From Verrucomicrobiota bacterium (GTDB lineage: Bacteria; Verrucomicrobiota; Verrucomicrobiia; Limisphaerales; SIBE01): a stretch of DNA of 43,949 bases. Each line of letters starts with the position of its first letter. Within the stretch, counting starts at the first letter, position 1. Location of the stretch: assembly GCA_016871535.1 (NCBI GenBank), contig VHCZ01000021.1, forward strand, positions 1-43,949. Reading direction: 5' to 3'. Both the position numbers and the translations under genes were made by a program. Under the pieces are notes generated by a model. It did not search any database and had not been told where the DNA came from. It saw nothing but the letters and a program-made list of their open reading frames with translations. This document shows positions 1 to 8,539 of this stretch, one piece after another.

Positions 1-71
1 CCAGCCGCTTCACCACCGCCTCCACCTTCTCAGGTTTCACGGCCCAGATTGGTTCCGCTGCAACGCTCATG
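1..71 (-). CDS. Start of an unidentified protein, cut by the window edge
   Basis: An ATG at 71 on the minus strand opens a frame of 23 codons that runs off the window, beginning MSVAAEPIWAVKPEK and continuing with an alternating hydrophobic/charged pattern. The composition looks like a genuine N-terminus. Short openings of this kind occur in nucleotidyltransferase-fold and antitoxin-like small proteins, but too little is visible to assign a family. It lies just downstream of the DUF1156-like remnant on the same strand, so it may be the next gene of the same accessory region. Confidence 0.45.
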
Positions 72-122
72 GCAAATAATGTGGCAAATCCCGCGTTTTC
101 TGGCCATCCCTTCTTTTTGGCC

Positions 123-610
123 TTAAATCATCTCAGCTTGCACCGGCCCGACCGCCTTCTGCTCCGTCACCAGGCGGATTAGGTCAGGCCAGCTCTGCAC
201 GAGGCCGTTGTAGGACAGCGCCTCGGTCGCGCGTTTGTTGCGCTCGCAGAGGGTGTAAAGGCGGTAGGCCAGCTCGCGGGCCGTCTCGGCTTTGGAGCCC
301 AGCTTCGACACCAGCTCCGATGCGGCGCTCTCACCGCCCGTCGCGAGGACGCGGATGAGATGATGCACGGTCTCCCAGTGCGTGAGCCGTGCGTCCGTCG
401 CGGGATCCCAGCCGTCGGGCAGTTCGTCGGGCTTGAGCAGCCTGACCTGGCCCCGGCTGGACTTCAGGATGCCGGCTTCCTCCAACCCGCTCACGCTCGT
501 GTTCTTCGCTTTGCTCAAAATCGCCCAGGGGCGGAGCCAGCCGGCGATGTCCCACGTGTCAAGCCCTGCCGTCAAGACCTCGGTATTGGCCGGTATTGGC
601 CTGCACGCCT
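123..610 (-). pseudogene. C-terminal remnant of a DUF1156-type DNA methylase
   Basis: The frame from about 575 (TTG) to 123 carries about 150 residues that read like the extreme C-terminus of DUF1156-containing adenine-specific DNA methylases: a segment with SKAKNTSVSGLEEAGIL, then WDPATDARLTHWE, then YRLYTLCERNKRATEALSYN. Full-length members are roughly 900 residues or more and carry the catalytic NPPY-type motif far upstream; none of that is present here. The frame has no credible start. Upstream it runs into a 10-bp tandem duplication (582-601) and then into unrelated LamG-like sequence, so this is a truncated, probably non-functional relic of a modification or defence gene. Family assignment is from recalled motif resemblance. 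Confidence 0.6.
582..601. repeat. 10-bp perfect tandem duplication causing a frameshift
   Basis: The decamer GGTATTGGCC occurs twice head to tail (582-591 and 592-601). On the minus strand the extra copy throws the LamG-like frame upstream out of register with the DUF1156-like frame downstream. Deleting one copy joins the two frames. This is the signature of a recent slippage event. Confidence 0.8.
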
Positions 611-960
611 TCCTTATAGACGGCGGTGGTCATGGCGGCGCCGTTGTAGGTGTAGGCCACATACGTCCATCGGCCAACGATCACATTCGTCACGCCGCCC
701 CAACCGATGTCGGACGCGTCCCAACGTCCTTCATAGCATCGGACGCATTGGCGGGATTCAGGACGGCGCTATAGCGGCGCTCGAACCAGTCCGGGATTCC
801 GTCGTTGTCTGTATCACCAAGCCGAAACGTGGCTTTCTCTTGATCGAATTTGGTCTGGATCGTCGCGCCATCCAGGGTGGTATCATGCACGCGAATTTTG
901 CGCCGGTCGGCACCGAAAAGTTGCCCACGGTCGCGGCGCCGTTTGTCCAGGTTGGAAGCG
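602..960 (-). pseudogene. Broken secreted-protein remnant (TSP3 plus LamG-like)
   Basis: Reading the minus strand, one frame (about 890-690) contains DTDNDGIPDWFERRYS, a typical calcium-binding thrombospondin type-3 motif with spaced Asp residues. About 740-760 the sense shifts to another frame that reads GRWTYVAYTYNGAAM, the core strand pattern of LamG/concanavalin-like domains. Such TSP3/LamG combinations are common in very large secreted proteins of Verrucomicrobiota. Here the piece is about 120 codons with at least two frame breaks and no signal peptide, so it is a fragment of a dead gene. The exact limits are approximate. Confidence 0.55.
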
Positions 961-995
961 GCCCCGTAGGAAGCTGAGATTTGAGATCTGAAAAG

Positions 996-3900
996 TCACT
1001 CCTTCGGCAGCAACGATCCATCCGGCTGCGCCAGAAACGCGAGCAAGTCCGCGATGTCCTGCATCGAGAGTCCTTGCTCCAATCCGTCCGGCATGAGCGA
1101 TTTCCCGTCGGCGCGCAGCTCCTGGATCTGACTTCGCGGAATCGTTTCATCCGGCAAGCTTTGCCGCCGCAAAGTGACGCTGGCAGAAGTTTCAGCCACA
1201 AGCAGCCCGGTCACAGACTCTCCGCGCGAGGTCGTGACCGTGTAACTCAGAAAATCCGGCGTCACTTGCCGGCTCGGATCCAGGATATCAATGAGCACGG
1301 TCTCGGGCGGGCGGCTCGCGATTCCGGACAAGTCCGGGCCGATCTGTTTTCCGCGGCCTTGAATCGTGTGGCAAACAAAGCAGGTTTTGGCGAACACCTC
1401 CGCGCCGCGGCCCGCCTCCCGGTCGAGGGTCAGCGCCGGTTTGAACTTGCGCAAAACCTCTTCGCGATCGGCGGCGACGGTGCTTCGAAAAAGTTTCGTG
1501 GCGCGCATTCGTGCTTCGGCGTCGGGAACCTTTTGCAGCGACTGGCGCGCCGAAGCGTCCATTTCAATCGACGGAATCCGGTTTTGTTCGAGCGCATCGA
1601 GGAGAGCGACCGTGAGCGCAGGGGAACGCGATGCCACGTTCGCCAATTGCCGCCGCGTGCCTTGCGCATACTCCGCCCAGTTCGCGAAAATCCGAACCGC
1701 CAAGTCGGTGTCGGCCACTTTCACCAAAGCATGAATCGCGGCAGATTGGAGTTCCGAAGCCTGTCCGGGCCGCAGCCAATCGAGCGCGACGGCTCCAGCC
1801 TCCGGCGCGCGAGATTCAACCAGGACTCGAATGCCGGCCAGTCGCAGGCGTCGCCGTTCTGATTCTGATCTGACCAACCTCAGCGCACGTTCGAGGAAAG
1901 CCTGCGGAGAGTCCGCTGGAGTTCGGGCCGTTTGGCGCCGGCGCTCGATCCAATCGCGCAAAGAATGTCCGCGTTGTTCCAGTCCGTCTGCCATTCCCGC
2001 GAGAAACACGAGGCGAGCAGGCAGCGTCGCCTCGGAACCGGCCGCCATCGCCCAGGATAAGGACCTTTCCAGATCCTGGCCATCCGGGATCGATCCAATG
2101 AGGCGCGCGCACTTCTCGACAAAATAAACCGTGTCATCGTTCGGCAGCGTTTGCCAGGGTCTTTTACCGATCGTCCAATTCGCTCCGACCAATCGGGCGA
2201 AAAAGCCCCACGGCCGGGAATTCAAGCTGCTCAGAATCGCCAGGGTCTGCCAGCGATCTGCGACTCCTCGCCGAGCCAACTGCGCGAGCAAATTCTCTCT
2301 CTCTGCTGCGGCAAGTCCTCCGGCCGCCAAAGCGAGTTCAAGGCGGACTCGCGCATCGGCATCACCGGCCAGCCGGGTCACGCCTCTCTTGAGCTGCGCC
2401 GCGTTGGGCGAGTTTCCGAGGAACCGTTCACTGAGACGCACGGCGTGCTCCCGAATGCGCGGGTCCTTGTCGCGGAGCGCCGACAAAACCGTCCTTTCAT
2501 CAAGCGCGCCAAGGCCGTCGAGCGTCCACGTCGCGTGCAGACGAGCCAGTGGGATTGCGGATTGCGGATTGCGGATTGCGGATTGCGGATTGCGGATTGC
2601 GGATTTGAGGAGTGAGATGGCGGCGCGATCCTGGCGTTCGACCAGAAGCCGCTGCGCCGTATCGCGCCACCAGCCGTTTGGATGGCCCAGCCACTGGACG
2701 AGTTCGGCCGTCGAAGCGCCACTCAAAGTAGGACAGGCTTCCAGCCTGTCTGACTTTGTGGCCGCCGCTTTTCCTCCGGAAGTTTGCGTTGCTTTTCGCT
2801 TGATCCGCCAGATGCGCCCGTGCTCCGCTCCCGTCCGCCAGGGAATCCGTTTTTCGACGCTTGGGTTATGGACGTACTCCGGATGCTCCACAAACTGGCG
2901 GTAAAAATCGACGACGTAAAGCGCGCCGTCCGGTCCCGTGGCGAAGTTCACCGCGTGGAACCAGGGATCGCTCGAAGCCAGAAACTCCTTCCCTTCCTCA
3001 CCCCGGCGCGCCACGAAAGTCACCCCGTTCGGTTCCAGCACGCGGCGGTGGACGAGATTCCGCAGCGACTCCCCCATGAACGCATTGCCACAGTATTTTT
3101 CCCCGAGTGCGTCGCCGCGATAAATCGTCAACCCGGCCAGCGCGTTGAAATGACTGGATGACTCTTTGTTGAAGACCAGCGGCGGCGGCGTGAGCGGAAA
3201 CACACGGCCGGTGTCGGCCGGCGCGAGGATATCGAGCACGCCTTCGTCCGGCCGCAGTTGCGGATTGCGATTCAAGTAGCGCTCTTCGATGACGACGTGC
3301 CGGACCGGAATCGTGTTCCACGACAGAAAGTGGTTTCCCCAATCGTCCCGCGCCCGGCCAAATTGGCTTCGCCCCGCGATGACCTCGAATTCGCCGGTGT
3401 CGGGACGGAAGCGCAAATCATGGTTGCGCAGCGACACGCCTTTCGCGGCTGGCTCGTCCGGTCGGCGGATATCGCCATCGCTCCGGCCATTCGCGGCGTA
3501 AATCCAGTTGTCGATCCCCCAGGTGAGCCCGTTCACGCGCAACTGCTGGTTGCCTTCGCGAAACCCGGTGAGGATCACGCGGCGTTCGTCGGCTTTTCCA
3601 TCTCCATTGGTGTCTTTCAGGAACCAGATGTTCGGCGCAGACGTGACCAGGAGGCCGTCCTTCCAGGGCAGGACGCCGTTCGGAAAGGAAAGTCTGTCGG
3701 CAAAGACGGTGGCCTTTTCGTACTGGCCATCGCCGTCCAAATCTTCGAGCCGGCGAATCTGGCCCGTGCCCGGGCCCAGAGGATAGTCGATCATCTCCGC
3801 GACGAACAGGCGTCCGTCTGCGTCCCAGGCAATTGCCACGGGGCTGATCACGTTGGGTTCAGCGGCGACGAGCTCAACGGTCAGATTCGCATCCGCGAGG

Positions 3901-4031
3901 CAAAGGGTGGCGAGTTCGTCGGAGGGACTCAGCGGACGGCTTGCTTGACTCGCGGCCACCGCCGTCAGCCCGATGAGATAGAGCCACACTCCAAGCAAAG
4001 CGGGTTCTGCCCAGATTCCAATGACTAACAA
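996..4031 (-). CDS. PVC-type membrane-bound dehydrogenase with cytochrome c domain
   Basis: About 1011 residues if started at TTG 4031; GTG 3989 would give a shorter signal sequence. The N-terminus has a hydrophobic export segment ending near VAASQA. Residues about 40-400 match the PVC membrane-bound dehydrogenase (soluble glucose dehydrogenase-like propeller) pattern, with VAIAWDADGRLFVAEMIDYP and LDGDGQYEK. A HEAT-like helical middle follows. The C-terminus holds a haem site CFVCH at about residue 884 followed by IGPDLSGIA, as in the PVC haem-binding family. It probably oxidises a sugar or similar substrate in the periplasm; the substrate is unknown. Two foreign repeat tracts are translated in frame (about residues 427-435 and 476-494). 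The open frame extends to 4544, but that stretch is repeat DNA and is not included. Confidence 0.88.
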   Translation of the reverse strand: MLVIGIWAEPALLGVWLYLIGLTAVAASQASRPLSPSDELATLCLADANLTVELVAAEPNVISPVAIAWDADGRLFVAEMIDYPLGPGTGQIRRLEDLDGDGQYEKATVFADRLSFPNGVLPWKDGLLVTSAPNIWFLKDTNGDGKADERRVILTGFREGNQQLRVNGLTWGIDNWIYAANGRSDGDIRRPDEPAAKGVSLRNHDLRFRPDTGEFEVIAGRSQFGRARDDWGNHFLSWNTIPVRHVVIEERYLNRNPQLRPDEGVLDILAPADTGRVFPLTPPPLVFNKESSSHFNALAGLTIYRGDALGEKYCGNAFMGESLRNLVHRRVLEPNGVTFVARRGEEGKEFLASSDPWFHAVNFATGPDGALYVVDFYRQFVEHPEYVHNPSVEKRIPWRTGAEHGRIWRIKRKATQTSGGKAAATKSDRLEACPTLSGASTAELVQWLGHPNGWWRDTAQRLLVERQDRAAISLLKSAIRNPQSAIRNPQSAIPLARLHATWTLDGLGALDERTVLSALRDKDPRIREHAVRLSERFLGNSPNAAQLKRGVTRLAGDADARVRLELALAAGGLAAAERENLLAQLARRGVADRWQTLAILSSLNSRPWGFFARLVGANWTIGKRPWQTLPNDDTVYFVEKCARLIGSIPDGQDLERSLSWAMAAGSEATLPARLVFLAGMADGLEQRGHSLRDWIERRRQTARTPADSPQAFLERALRLVRSESERRRLRLAGIRVLVESRAPEAGAVALDWLRPGQASELQSAAIHALVKVADTDLAVRIFANWAEYAQGTRRQLANVASRSPALTVALLDALEQNRIPSIEMDASARQSLQKVPDAEARMRATKLFRSTVAADREEVLRKFKPALTLDREAGRGAEVFAKTCFVCHTIQGRGKQIGPDLSGIASRPPETVLIDILDPSRQVTPDFLSYTVTTSRGESVTGLLVAETSASVTLRRQSLPDETIPRSQIQELRADGKSLMPDGLEQGLSMQDIADLLAFLAQPDGSLLPKE
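2552..2606. repeat. 7-bp tandem array inside a coding region
   Basis: Seven complete copies of GGATTGC plus a partial eighth lie inside the PVC cytochrome gene. Because 7 is not a multiple of 3, the array is read through all three frames and encodes a repeating NPQSAIR heptapeptide on the minus strand. The coding frame is intact on both sides. A gain or loss of one unit would frameshift the gene, so this is a potential slippage (phase-variation-like) site. Confidence 0.9.
2726..2754. repeat. Short dispersed palindrome (ACAGGCT/AGCCTGT) inside a CDS
   Basis: The sequence AGGACAGGCTTCCAGCCTGT is a short hairpin: ACAGGCT pairs with AGCCTGT across a 3-base loop. A near-identical copy lies at 14629-14655 in the start of the FG-GAP gene. 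Here it is translated in frame in the minus-strand cytochrome gene, contributing residues around RLEACPTL in the linker between the propeller and the helical part. Confidence 0.8.
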
Positions 4032-4083
4032 CCTGGTTGTCGGGGAACCACTTTTCCACTCACTCCGGCCCTCTCCCTTATGG

Positions 4084-4248
4084 CCCTTAGAGCCTGCCTG
4101 AAAATTGTCTTCTGGGTGGAACAGGCCACCGGCCTGTTGCGGCGGGCTACCAGCCCGCCGGGCCTTTTGGCGGCAGGTTGCCGCCAAACACAGGCTGGTA
4201 GCCTGGCTGGTAGCCCGTTCCACCCATTTTTCAGACAGGCTCTTAGGG
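4084..4248. repeat. 165-bp palindromic element
   Basis: The outer arms at 4084-4104 and 4228-4248 are inverted copies (19 of 21 bases match) built on AGAGCCTG.CTGAAAA. Nested arms GGGTGGAAC/GTTCCACCC and CCGGCCTG/GCTACCAGCCCG-type palindromes lie inside. No reading frame is conserved in it. It is a MITE- or REP-like dispersed element sitting upstream of the PVC cytochrome gene. Confidence 0.75.
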
Positions 4249-4331
4249 AGAGGGAGCCTCGATCTAAGGATTTCGTGGGGTCGAGCGGCGCAGGTCGATC
4301 CTCGATCAGGATGGTCTGTTCCCTCCCCATA

Positions 4332-4413
4332 AACCTGACTCAACCGCGGATAACACGGATCACGCGGATAAGACCCTTCTCTATCTGCGAAATCCGCGGA
4401 ATCCGTGGTCAAA
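4332..4413. repeat. Dispersed CACGGAT-type repeat, copy 1
   Basis: A roughly 80-bp unit opening near AACCTGACTCAACCGCGGAT and closing with AATCCGTGGTCAAAG, rich in ACGGAT/ATCCGT steps. Related copies lie at 14080-14108 (partial), 29053-29135 and, inverted, 32081-32152 inside polA. The two ends are roughly inverted copies of each other (CACGGAT against ATCCGTGG). Confidence 0.8.
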
Positions 4414-4450
4414 GAATCTGTTCGGGGGGTCAATATGCGAGCTTCGATCG

Positions 4451-4490
4451 GAGAATTCTCCCCCTGAGAGAGAGGGCCAGGGTGAGGGGG
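4451..4490. repeat. Dispersed CTCTCCC/GGGAGAG-type repeat
   Basis: A purine/pyrimidine-skewed unit ending GGGCCAGGGTGAGGGGG. It resembles the pieces at 32004-32046 and 32219-32262 inside polA, there in inverted or related orientation. It belongs to the same low-complexity palindromic set that recurs across the window. Confidence 0.6.
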
Positions 4491-4628
4491 AACGCGGTAA
4501 CACAGTCGTTGGAGGCCGTCTGGCATAGTGTGGCGCAAGATCACAGGTCGCGGACTCTCGTCAAGGCTGGAGAGTGTTAGACTGCGAACGAGGCATCCAA
4601 AGTTTATCAGCGTCGGTGGTTCGCCGAT

Positions 4629-4731
4629 GTTTTGGGACTGCGGTGGCAGAGCGCAGCGGCGACACCGAGAAGCTTGGCCAGCGCGGCCAAAGCGGCGTGG
4701 CGCTTCGCTTCCCGCCGCAGTCCAAAAAGCG
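4629..4731. repeat. Palindromic element with TTTTGGGACTGCGG ends
   Basis: The left end TTTTGGGACTGCGG (4629-4642) and the right end CCGCAGTCCAAAA (about 4719-4731) are inverted copies with one base difference. The interior contains further GC-rich stems (GGCGACACCG, GCGTGGCGCTTCGC). It lies directly downstream of the MFS gene stop and could also serve as its transcription terminator. No protein is encoded. Confidence 0.7.
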
Positions 4732-4734
4732 AGA

Positions 4735-6024
4735 TCAATCCGGCAAGGGTTGGTTCCTGGTTTCGGGAAGAAACAGAATGATAATCAGCCCGAGACTGAA
4801 CAGAAGGCCCAGCAGGGTGACCGCCAGGCGCAGGTCCATTCCAGGAAGCGACTTTAGCCAGCCGGAAAACCAGAGCATCGGCGCCGCGAGAATGCGCCCG
4901 CCGTTGAAACAAAAGCCCGTGCCTGTGGCGCGCAAGTGCGTCGGGAAGAGCTCCGGAAAATATATCGCGTATCCGGCGTGCATGCTCAGCGTGAAGAATC
5001 CAAACACCGGGAGCAAGATCAGCAGTTGAAAATAATTCCGCGGGAGATAGCACGTGATGGGCACCATCGCCAGCGCGGCCAGGTGCAACAACGCGAAGGT
5101 TCGCTTGCGGCCCAGGCGGACGCAAATCGGCCCGAACGCCAGCAAGCCCAAACCGCCGCCCGCAGTCTCAACGATTCCGTAGGCGAACTTCGCCCTTTCT
5201 GCGGCGATCTTTTCCGCCACCCCGCCGTTGAGCATGATTTGTTTCGCGAGGTCTTGTCCGGCGACGGTCACTCCCCAGAATGTCGCCAATCCCACCGCGG
5301 CCAGGAGCATGCCCAGAAACGCCCGCGGCCCCCATTGCGGATGGAGGAGCAGTTCCCGAAAGCTGCCGAGCTTGACGGATTGCCCGCCTGCCGCCCGGTC
5401 GCTCCAACTTTCCGATTCGTTGACGCTGGCGCGGACCCAAAGGACGAGCAGCGCTGGAAGCACCCCAATCAGGAATGCGTAGCGCCATTGCGCGCCCACG
5501 GCCAGACCGGCCAGGGCTGCCATCCACGTGCCGAAGATGCTGGTGGCATGGAAAATCCCCGAGGCATGGGCCCGCGCAGATTTGGGAAAAACTTCAGCCA
5601 CCAGACTGGCGGCGACCGCCCATTCGCCGCCCACGCCCATCGCGACGAGAAACCGCAGCACCGCCACTTGCCACAACGATTGCGCGAAGAACGTCAGTCC
5701 GGAGAAAATCGAATACATGAGGATCGTCACGATCATGGTGGGCCGCCGGCCGAAGCGATCGGCGAGCGAACCGAAAAGCAATCCGCCCGTCGTCCCGCCC
5801 ACCAGGAAGATGCCGAGGAAAGCATCGCCGTACCGTTTGATGGCCGGATCGCCCGGGCCGACGTTCAGGATGTCGGCCAGGAGTTGGTTGCGGGTGATGT
5901 TGAAGAGCTGGCCTTCAAAGGTGTCGAAAGCCCAGCCGGCTGAGGCAATGGCGAGGACGAGCCACTGGTAGCGCGTCACGCCGGTGTACCAACGCGAGGC
6001 TTTCTCTTCGGTGGCGGCAAACAT
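4735..6024 (-). CDS. MFS transporter (metabolite:H+ symporter type)
   Basis: A 429-residue integral membrane protein with about 12 hydrophobic segments. The canonical MFS motif A in loop 2-3 is visible as GSLADRFGRRPTM. An acidic helix-1 segment FDTFEGQLF resembles the sialate/lactate and aromatic-acid symporter branches (SHS/AAHS). It probably moves a small organic acid or sugar across the inner membrane with protons; the substrate cannot be read from sequence. ATG 6024 is preferred; an in-frame TTG at 6051 would add nine residues (MFLRPNPDP). It sits downstream of the permease gene on the same strand but is separated by a 200-bp repeat-bearing gap. Confidence 0.88.
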   Translation of the reverse strand: MFAATEEKASRWYTGVTRYQWLVLAIASAGWAFDTFEGQLFNITRNQLLADILNVGPGDPAIKRYGDAFLGIFLVGGTTGGLLFGSLADRFGRRPTMIVTILMYSIFSGLTFFAQSLWQVAVLRFLVAMGVGGEWAVAASLVAEVFPKSARAHASGIFHATSIFGTWMAALAGLAVGAQWRYAFLIGVLPALLVLWVRASVNESESWSDRAAGGQSVKLGSFRELLLHPQWGPRAFLGMLLAAVGLATFWGVTVAGQDLAKQIMLNGGVAEKIAAERAKFAYGIVETAGGGLGLLAFGPICVRLGRKRTFALLHLAALAMVPITCYLPRNYFQLLILLPVFGFFTLSMHAGYAIYFPELFPTHLRATGTGFCFNGGRILAAPMLWFSGWLKSLPGMDLRLAVTLLGLLFSLGLIIILFLPETRNQPLPD

Positions 6025-6102
6025 GGGGTCCGGGTTCGGGCGCAAGAACAACAGCCCTGCCTGCGACGGTCAAACTCAAAAGCCGGCGTAACGGCGCTAA
6101 AA

Positions 6103-6137
6103 TGTTAAATGGGTTGAATCGTTAAATCGGTTAAATG
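6103..6137. repeat. GTTAAAT-type simple repeat
   Basis: Degenerate iterations of GTTAAAT/GTTGAATC separate the MFS gene from the ABC-2-type permease. A related array is found at 23131-23178 in the opposite orientation. No gene is visible in 6052-6223; a second short iteration (ATTCGTG twice) lies at about 6202-6216. Confidence 0.6.
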
Positions 6138-6223
6138 AGCCTTGCACCTTCTTGCGGCAGATCGAATCGCTGCTGATGGCTGTCGTCAGGAGCGCAAATT
6201 CGTGAAATTCGTGTCGCTCGAAT

Positions 6224-7117
6224 TTAACGCGCCGGCACAGCGAAGAATTCCGGGTAATGTTTGGCGAGAGAAGAAAGGAGCGCCAGGGCCACGCAAACGC
6301 CGAGGATGAATCCGATCAGCCAGAGCCAGAATCGAGCGGGGATGTAGAAGGGGGCAGCCGGGCTTCCGATTTCTTTTCGAGAGTACACACGCTGGCCCAG
6401 CCACAAGGCGCCCGCGCCCGCCACGAGCAGGAGCGGGAAAGAAAAAAAGCCGGTCAGCGATTCCCAGAGGTGTTGCTCGTACCAAAAGCCCAATTGCACG
6501 AGAAACAAGGCGGTCAGCGCCGCCCAAAACCACGCGGTCATCACCAGGGTCCGCGAATGGGTGTTGGCCGCCAGTGCGAACGAGAACGCAAACACCGCGA
6601 AGGGCAGGGCGCCCACCAGGCCGTAAAGCAACCCAGGCTTCAGAATCGGCAAAGGTTTGATGATGCCCGTGCCCACGTAGAAGCGTGCTAGAATCTGCGG
6701 CAGGTCAAATCCCAGCGCGAAGAGGTTCATCGCCGTCAGCAGGAGAAGCGTTCCGCCGCCCACGGTCGCGCGCGCCCAGTAGCGGGCGGAGCGGCCGGCG
6801 GGCAAGGCAAAGGAGAATTCCTCGCAGCCTTCCAGGACGTCTCCGCCTCCGTAAGCCGGGCCCGCCAGCAACGCGTACACCCCGCCCAGCAGAAGAATCC
6901 AGCCGGGACTGATGAAAAGCGGAGAGCCCCAGACCCCGATCAACCACAACGCCAGAAAGAAGAGCAATAGCTTGCTATGCGCGAACCACTCCGCCCAGAG
7001 CAATCCCCGCAACGGAGAACTTCTCGCGCGGAGACGTTCGCTCACCGCGCGCGCCGCTTCCACGCTCGCGCTGGCAAGTTTTGAGGAGAACAGTTCTTTA
7101 CTGATGTGGTCCAGCAT
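6224..7117 (-). CDS. ABC-2-type multi-span membrane permease
   Basis: 297 residues, starting ATG 7117 directly after an in-frame stop. A cytosolic N-terminus of about 50 residues is followed by around six hydrophobic segments, with small-residue-rich loops such as LAGPAYGGGDVLEG after the second. This is the layout of ABC-2-like permeases of the type paired with YtrB-like ATPases. The likely partners are the ATPase at 12369-13295 and the GntR regulator at 13302-13730, on the same strand but about 5.2 kb upstream. Substrate unknown; in related systems export of peptides or envelope-active compounds is common. Family assignment is from topology and context, not from a diagnostic motif. Confidence 0.65.
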   Translation of the reverse strand: MLDHISKELFSSKLASASVEAARAVSERLRARSSPLRGLLWAEWFAHSKLLLFFLALWLIGVWGSPLFISPGWILLLGGVYALLAGPAYGGGDVLEGCEEFSFALPAGRSARYWARATVGGGTLLLLTAMNLFALGFDLPQILARFYVGTGIIKPLPILKPGLLYGLVGALPFAVFAFSFALAANTHSRTLVMTAWFWAALTALFLVQLGFWYEQHLWESLTGFFSFPLLLVAGAGALWLGQRVYSRKEIGSPAAPFYIPARFWLWLIGFILGVCVALALLSSLAKHYPEFFAVPAR

Positions 7118-7131
7118 ACATCAAGCATCCA

Positions 7132-7214
7132 GGTAGGGCGAGCCTGTCCCCAGCGAGCCGATCCGGACGTGTTCCAAGCCCGTGGAGCGGCTCGCCGGGA
7201 CGGCTGGCCCTACC
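7132..7214. repeat. Palindromic repeat family E, copy 1
   Basis: GGTAGGGCGAGCCTGTCCCC at the left pairs with CGGGACGGCTGGCCCTACC at the right, and CGAGCCG/CGGCTCG stems lie between. Further copies are at about 28771-28856, 28918-29003 and 29859-29941. It lies immediately upstream of the permease start. Confidence 0.85.
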
Positions 7215-7296
7215 TTGAACCCGACGGTAGGGCTGCGTTCCCGCGCAGCCGCGTTTTTGACGATGCGGCGGCGCAGCAGCGCCGTCTGTGTTAGCC

Positions 7297-7423
7297 GTAG
7301 CGCAGATTTTCAATCTGCCGTATCGCGCATTCCGCAAGCGGCCCCAAGATCGAGCGCTCTGGAACTTGCCTGAACGCCGCCGATTACAAATCGGCGATAC
7401 GGCAGAGTGCAACTCTGCGCTAC
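7297..7423. repeat. Palindromic repeat family F, copy 1
   Basis: GTAGCGCAGA at 7297-7306 is exactly inverted at 7414-7423, with inner stems around AATCTGCCGTATCGC and GCGATACGGCAGA. Partial copies occur at 29172-29208 and 40349-40397. The rest of 7215-7600 holds only similar debris and no credible gene. Confidence 0.8.
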
Positions 7424-7600
7424 AGCGGACACCTCGCTCACACATCCCCACCGCCGCCCGACCCTCGATGGGATCAGCCGATCTTTTCATACGCCGCGAT
7501 GAATCAGGGACGCGCCCAGTCGCGCGTCCCTGATTTCGTCTTTTTGGACGCCCCACACGGGTGTCCACTCGTGTTTTCCCGCAAGATTGATACACCGGAT

Positions 7601-8410
7601 TCACGGCACGGATTCGTCCGTGAACAAGCGCCACGGATAACTGCTCGGCGCGGGGGACATGGCCGGTGCCGCCTGCGGCGCCGTCAAAGCCGGGCCGGCC
7701 GCAAAAGCCGACGGCGGCGCCGCGGCGACCTCGGCGTCCACCACGCTTCTGGACTCGATGTTCGCTACCGGTTCCCAAAAGACCTGGCGTTTGACGACCG
7801 CCCCATCGCGTTGCGCGCGCAGGAGCAAGCCCTGGAAGTCGCGAATGCTGGGGGAATTCAAGTTTGGTTTTCCCAGCCCGTGAAGCTGACAGGCAGCGAT
7901 GCCCGCGCTGGGATCCGCTTTGGCGAGGCGATTCCACGCTTCGTCATCCCAGGACAACGGGTGCAAATAGGAGTAAGGAATCTCCCGTATTGGGTCCGTG
8001 TGGCCCGCGACTTTCAGCGCTTCGGTTGCGGGAGCGGCTTTGAGCAAGGAAGTGGGTTCGCCAAAGCGCGATCCTTCCACCAGGCCGCCCCAGTTCCGAG
8101 TTTTGTCTTCGGGACAAAGCAGCACGGCGGGAGCGGGAAGGTATTTGGCCGTCACCAAAGCGCCCAGGTAGTTCGGACGCTTCTGTTCGTCGTCCAAATA
8201 CATGTTGAAGGCGAGGCTGACTTGCCGAAGGTTCGAAGTGCAGGCCACCTGCCGGGCTTTTCGCTTCGCCGAACTCAGCGCGGTTGAGAGCAACGTGGCG
8301 AGCACGGCGATGATCGCGATCACCGTCAGCAATTCGACCAGCGTGAAGGCCTGAATCTTCCGGCCGCGCCCGGAGCCGACTCGAGGTCGAGTTTGCCTGG
8401 AAGGTTCCAA
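7601..8410 (-). CDS. Prepilin-type (type II pseudopilin-like) secreted protein
   Basis: About 269 residues from a TTG at 8410. The diagnostic element is a short basic leader followed by AFTLVELLTVIAIIAVLA, the type IV prepilin / pseudopilin cleavage and methylation segment, then KRKARQVACTSNLRQVSLAFNMY. Such proteins are numerous in Verrucomicrobiota and Planctomycetota and are thought to be processed by PilD-type peptidase and assembled or anchored at the envelope. The C-terminal half is a variable Ala/Pro-rich domain. The start is uncertain: the frame stays open to 8788, but the DNA beyond 8500 is repeats, so a long leader is unlikely. No good Shine-Dalgarno is visible. Confidence 0.75.
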   Translation of the reverse strand: MEPSRQTRPRVGSGRGRKIQAFTLVELLTVIAIIAVLATLLSTALSSAKRKARQVACTSNLRQVSLAFNMYLDDEQKRPNYLGALVTAKYLPAPAVLLCPEDKTRNWGGLVEGSRFGEPTSLLKAAPATEALKVAGHTDPIREIPYSYLHPLSWDDEAWNRLAKADPSAGIAACQLHGLGKPNLNSPSIRDFQGLLLRAQRDGAVVKRQVFWEPVANIESRSVVDAEVAAAPPSAFAAGPALTAPQAAPAMSPAPSSYPWRLFTDESVP

Positions 8411-8539
8411 CGGGACATTCGCCGAAGGCCGGCCTTGGGCGGCGCTGAGGATTTCCTTTTCTGCGCACCTCAAGTCGGGCGTCCAACCGCTCGCCTCGAA
8501 CCGACCCAGCGGGATGGTCAGGCGCGGAGCTCTTTCCTG

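Noticed and set aside
1-960. Complete phage-defence system (DUF1156 type)
   Set aside because: Only a C-terminal remnant is present; no helicase, DUF499 ATPase or nuclease partner lies in the window.
4032-4544. N-terminal extension of the PVC cytochrome frame to 4544
   Set aside because: The extra 170 codons are made of dispersed repeats and precede a good signal sequence, so they are unlikely to be translated.
7098-7937. 279-codon minus-strand open frame
   Set aside because: It is composed of families E and F repeats and overlaps the pseudopilin gene in another frame.
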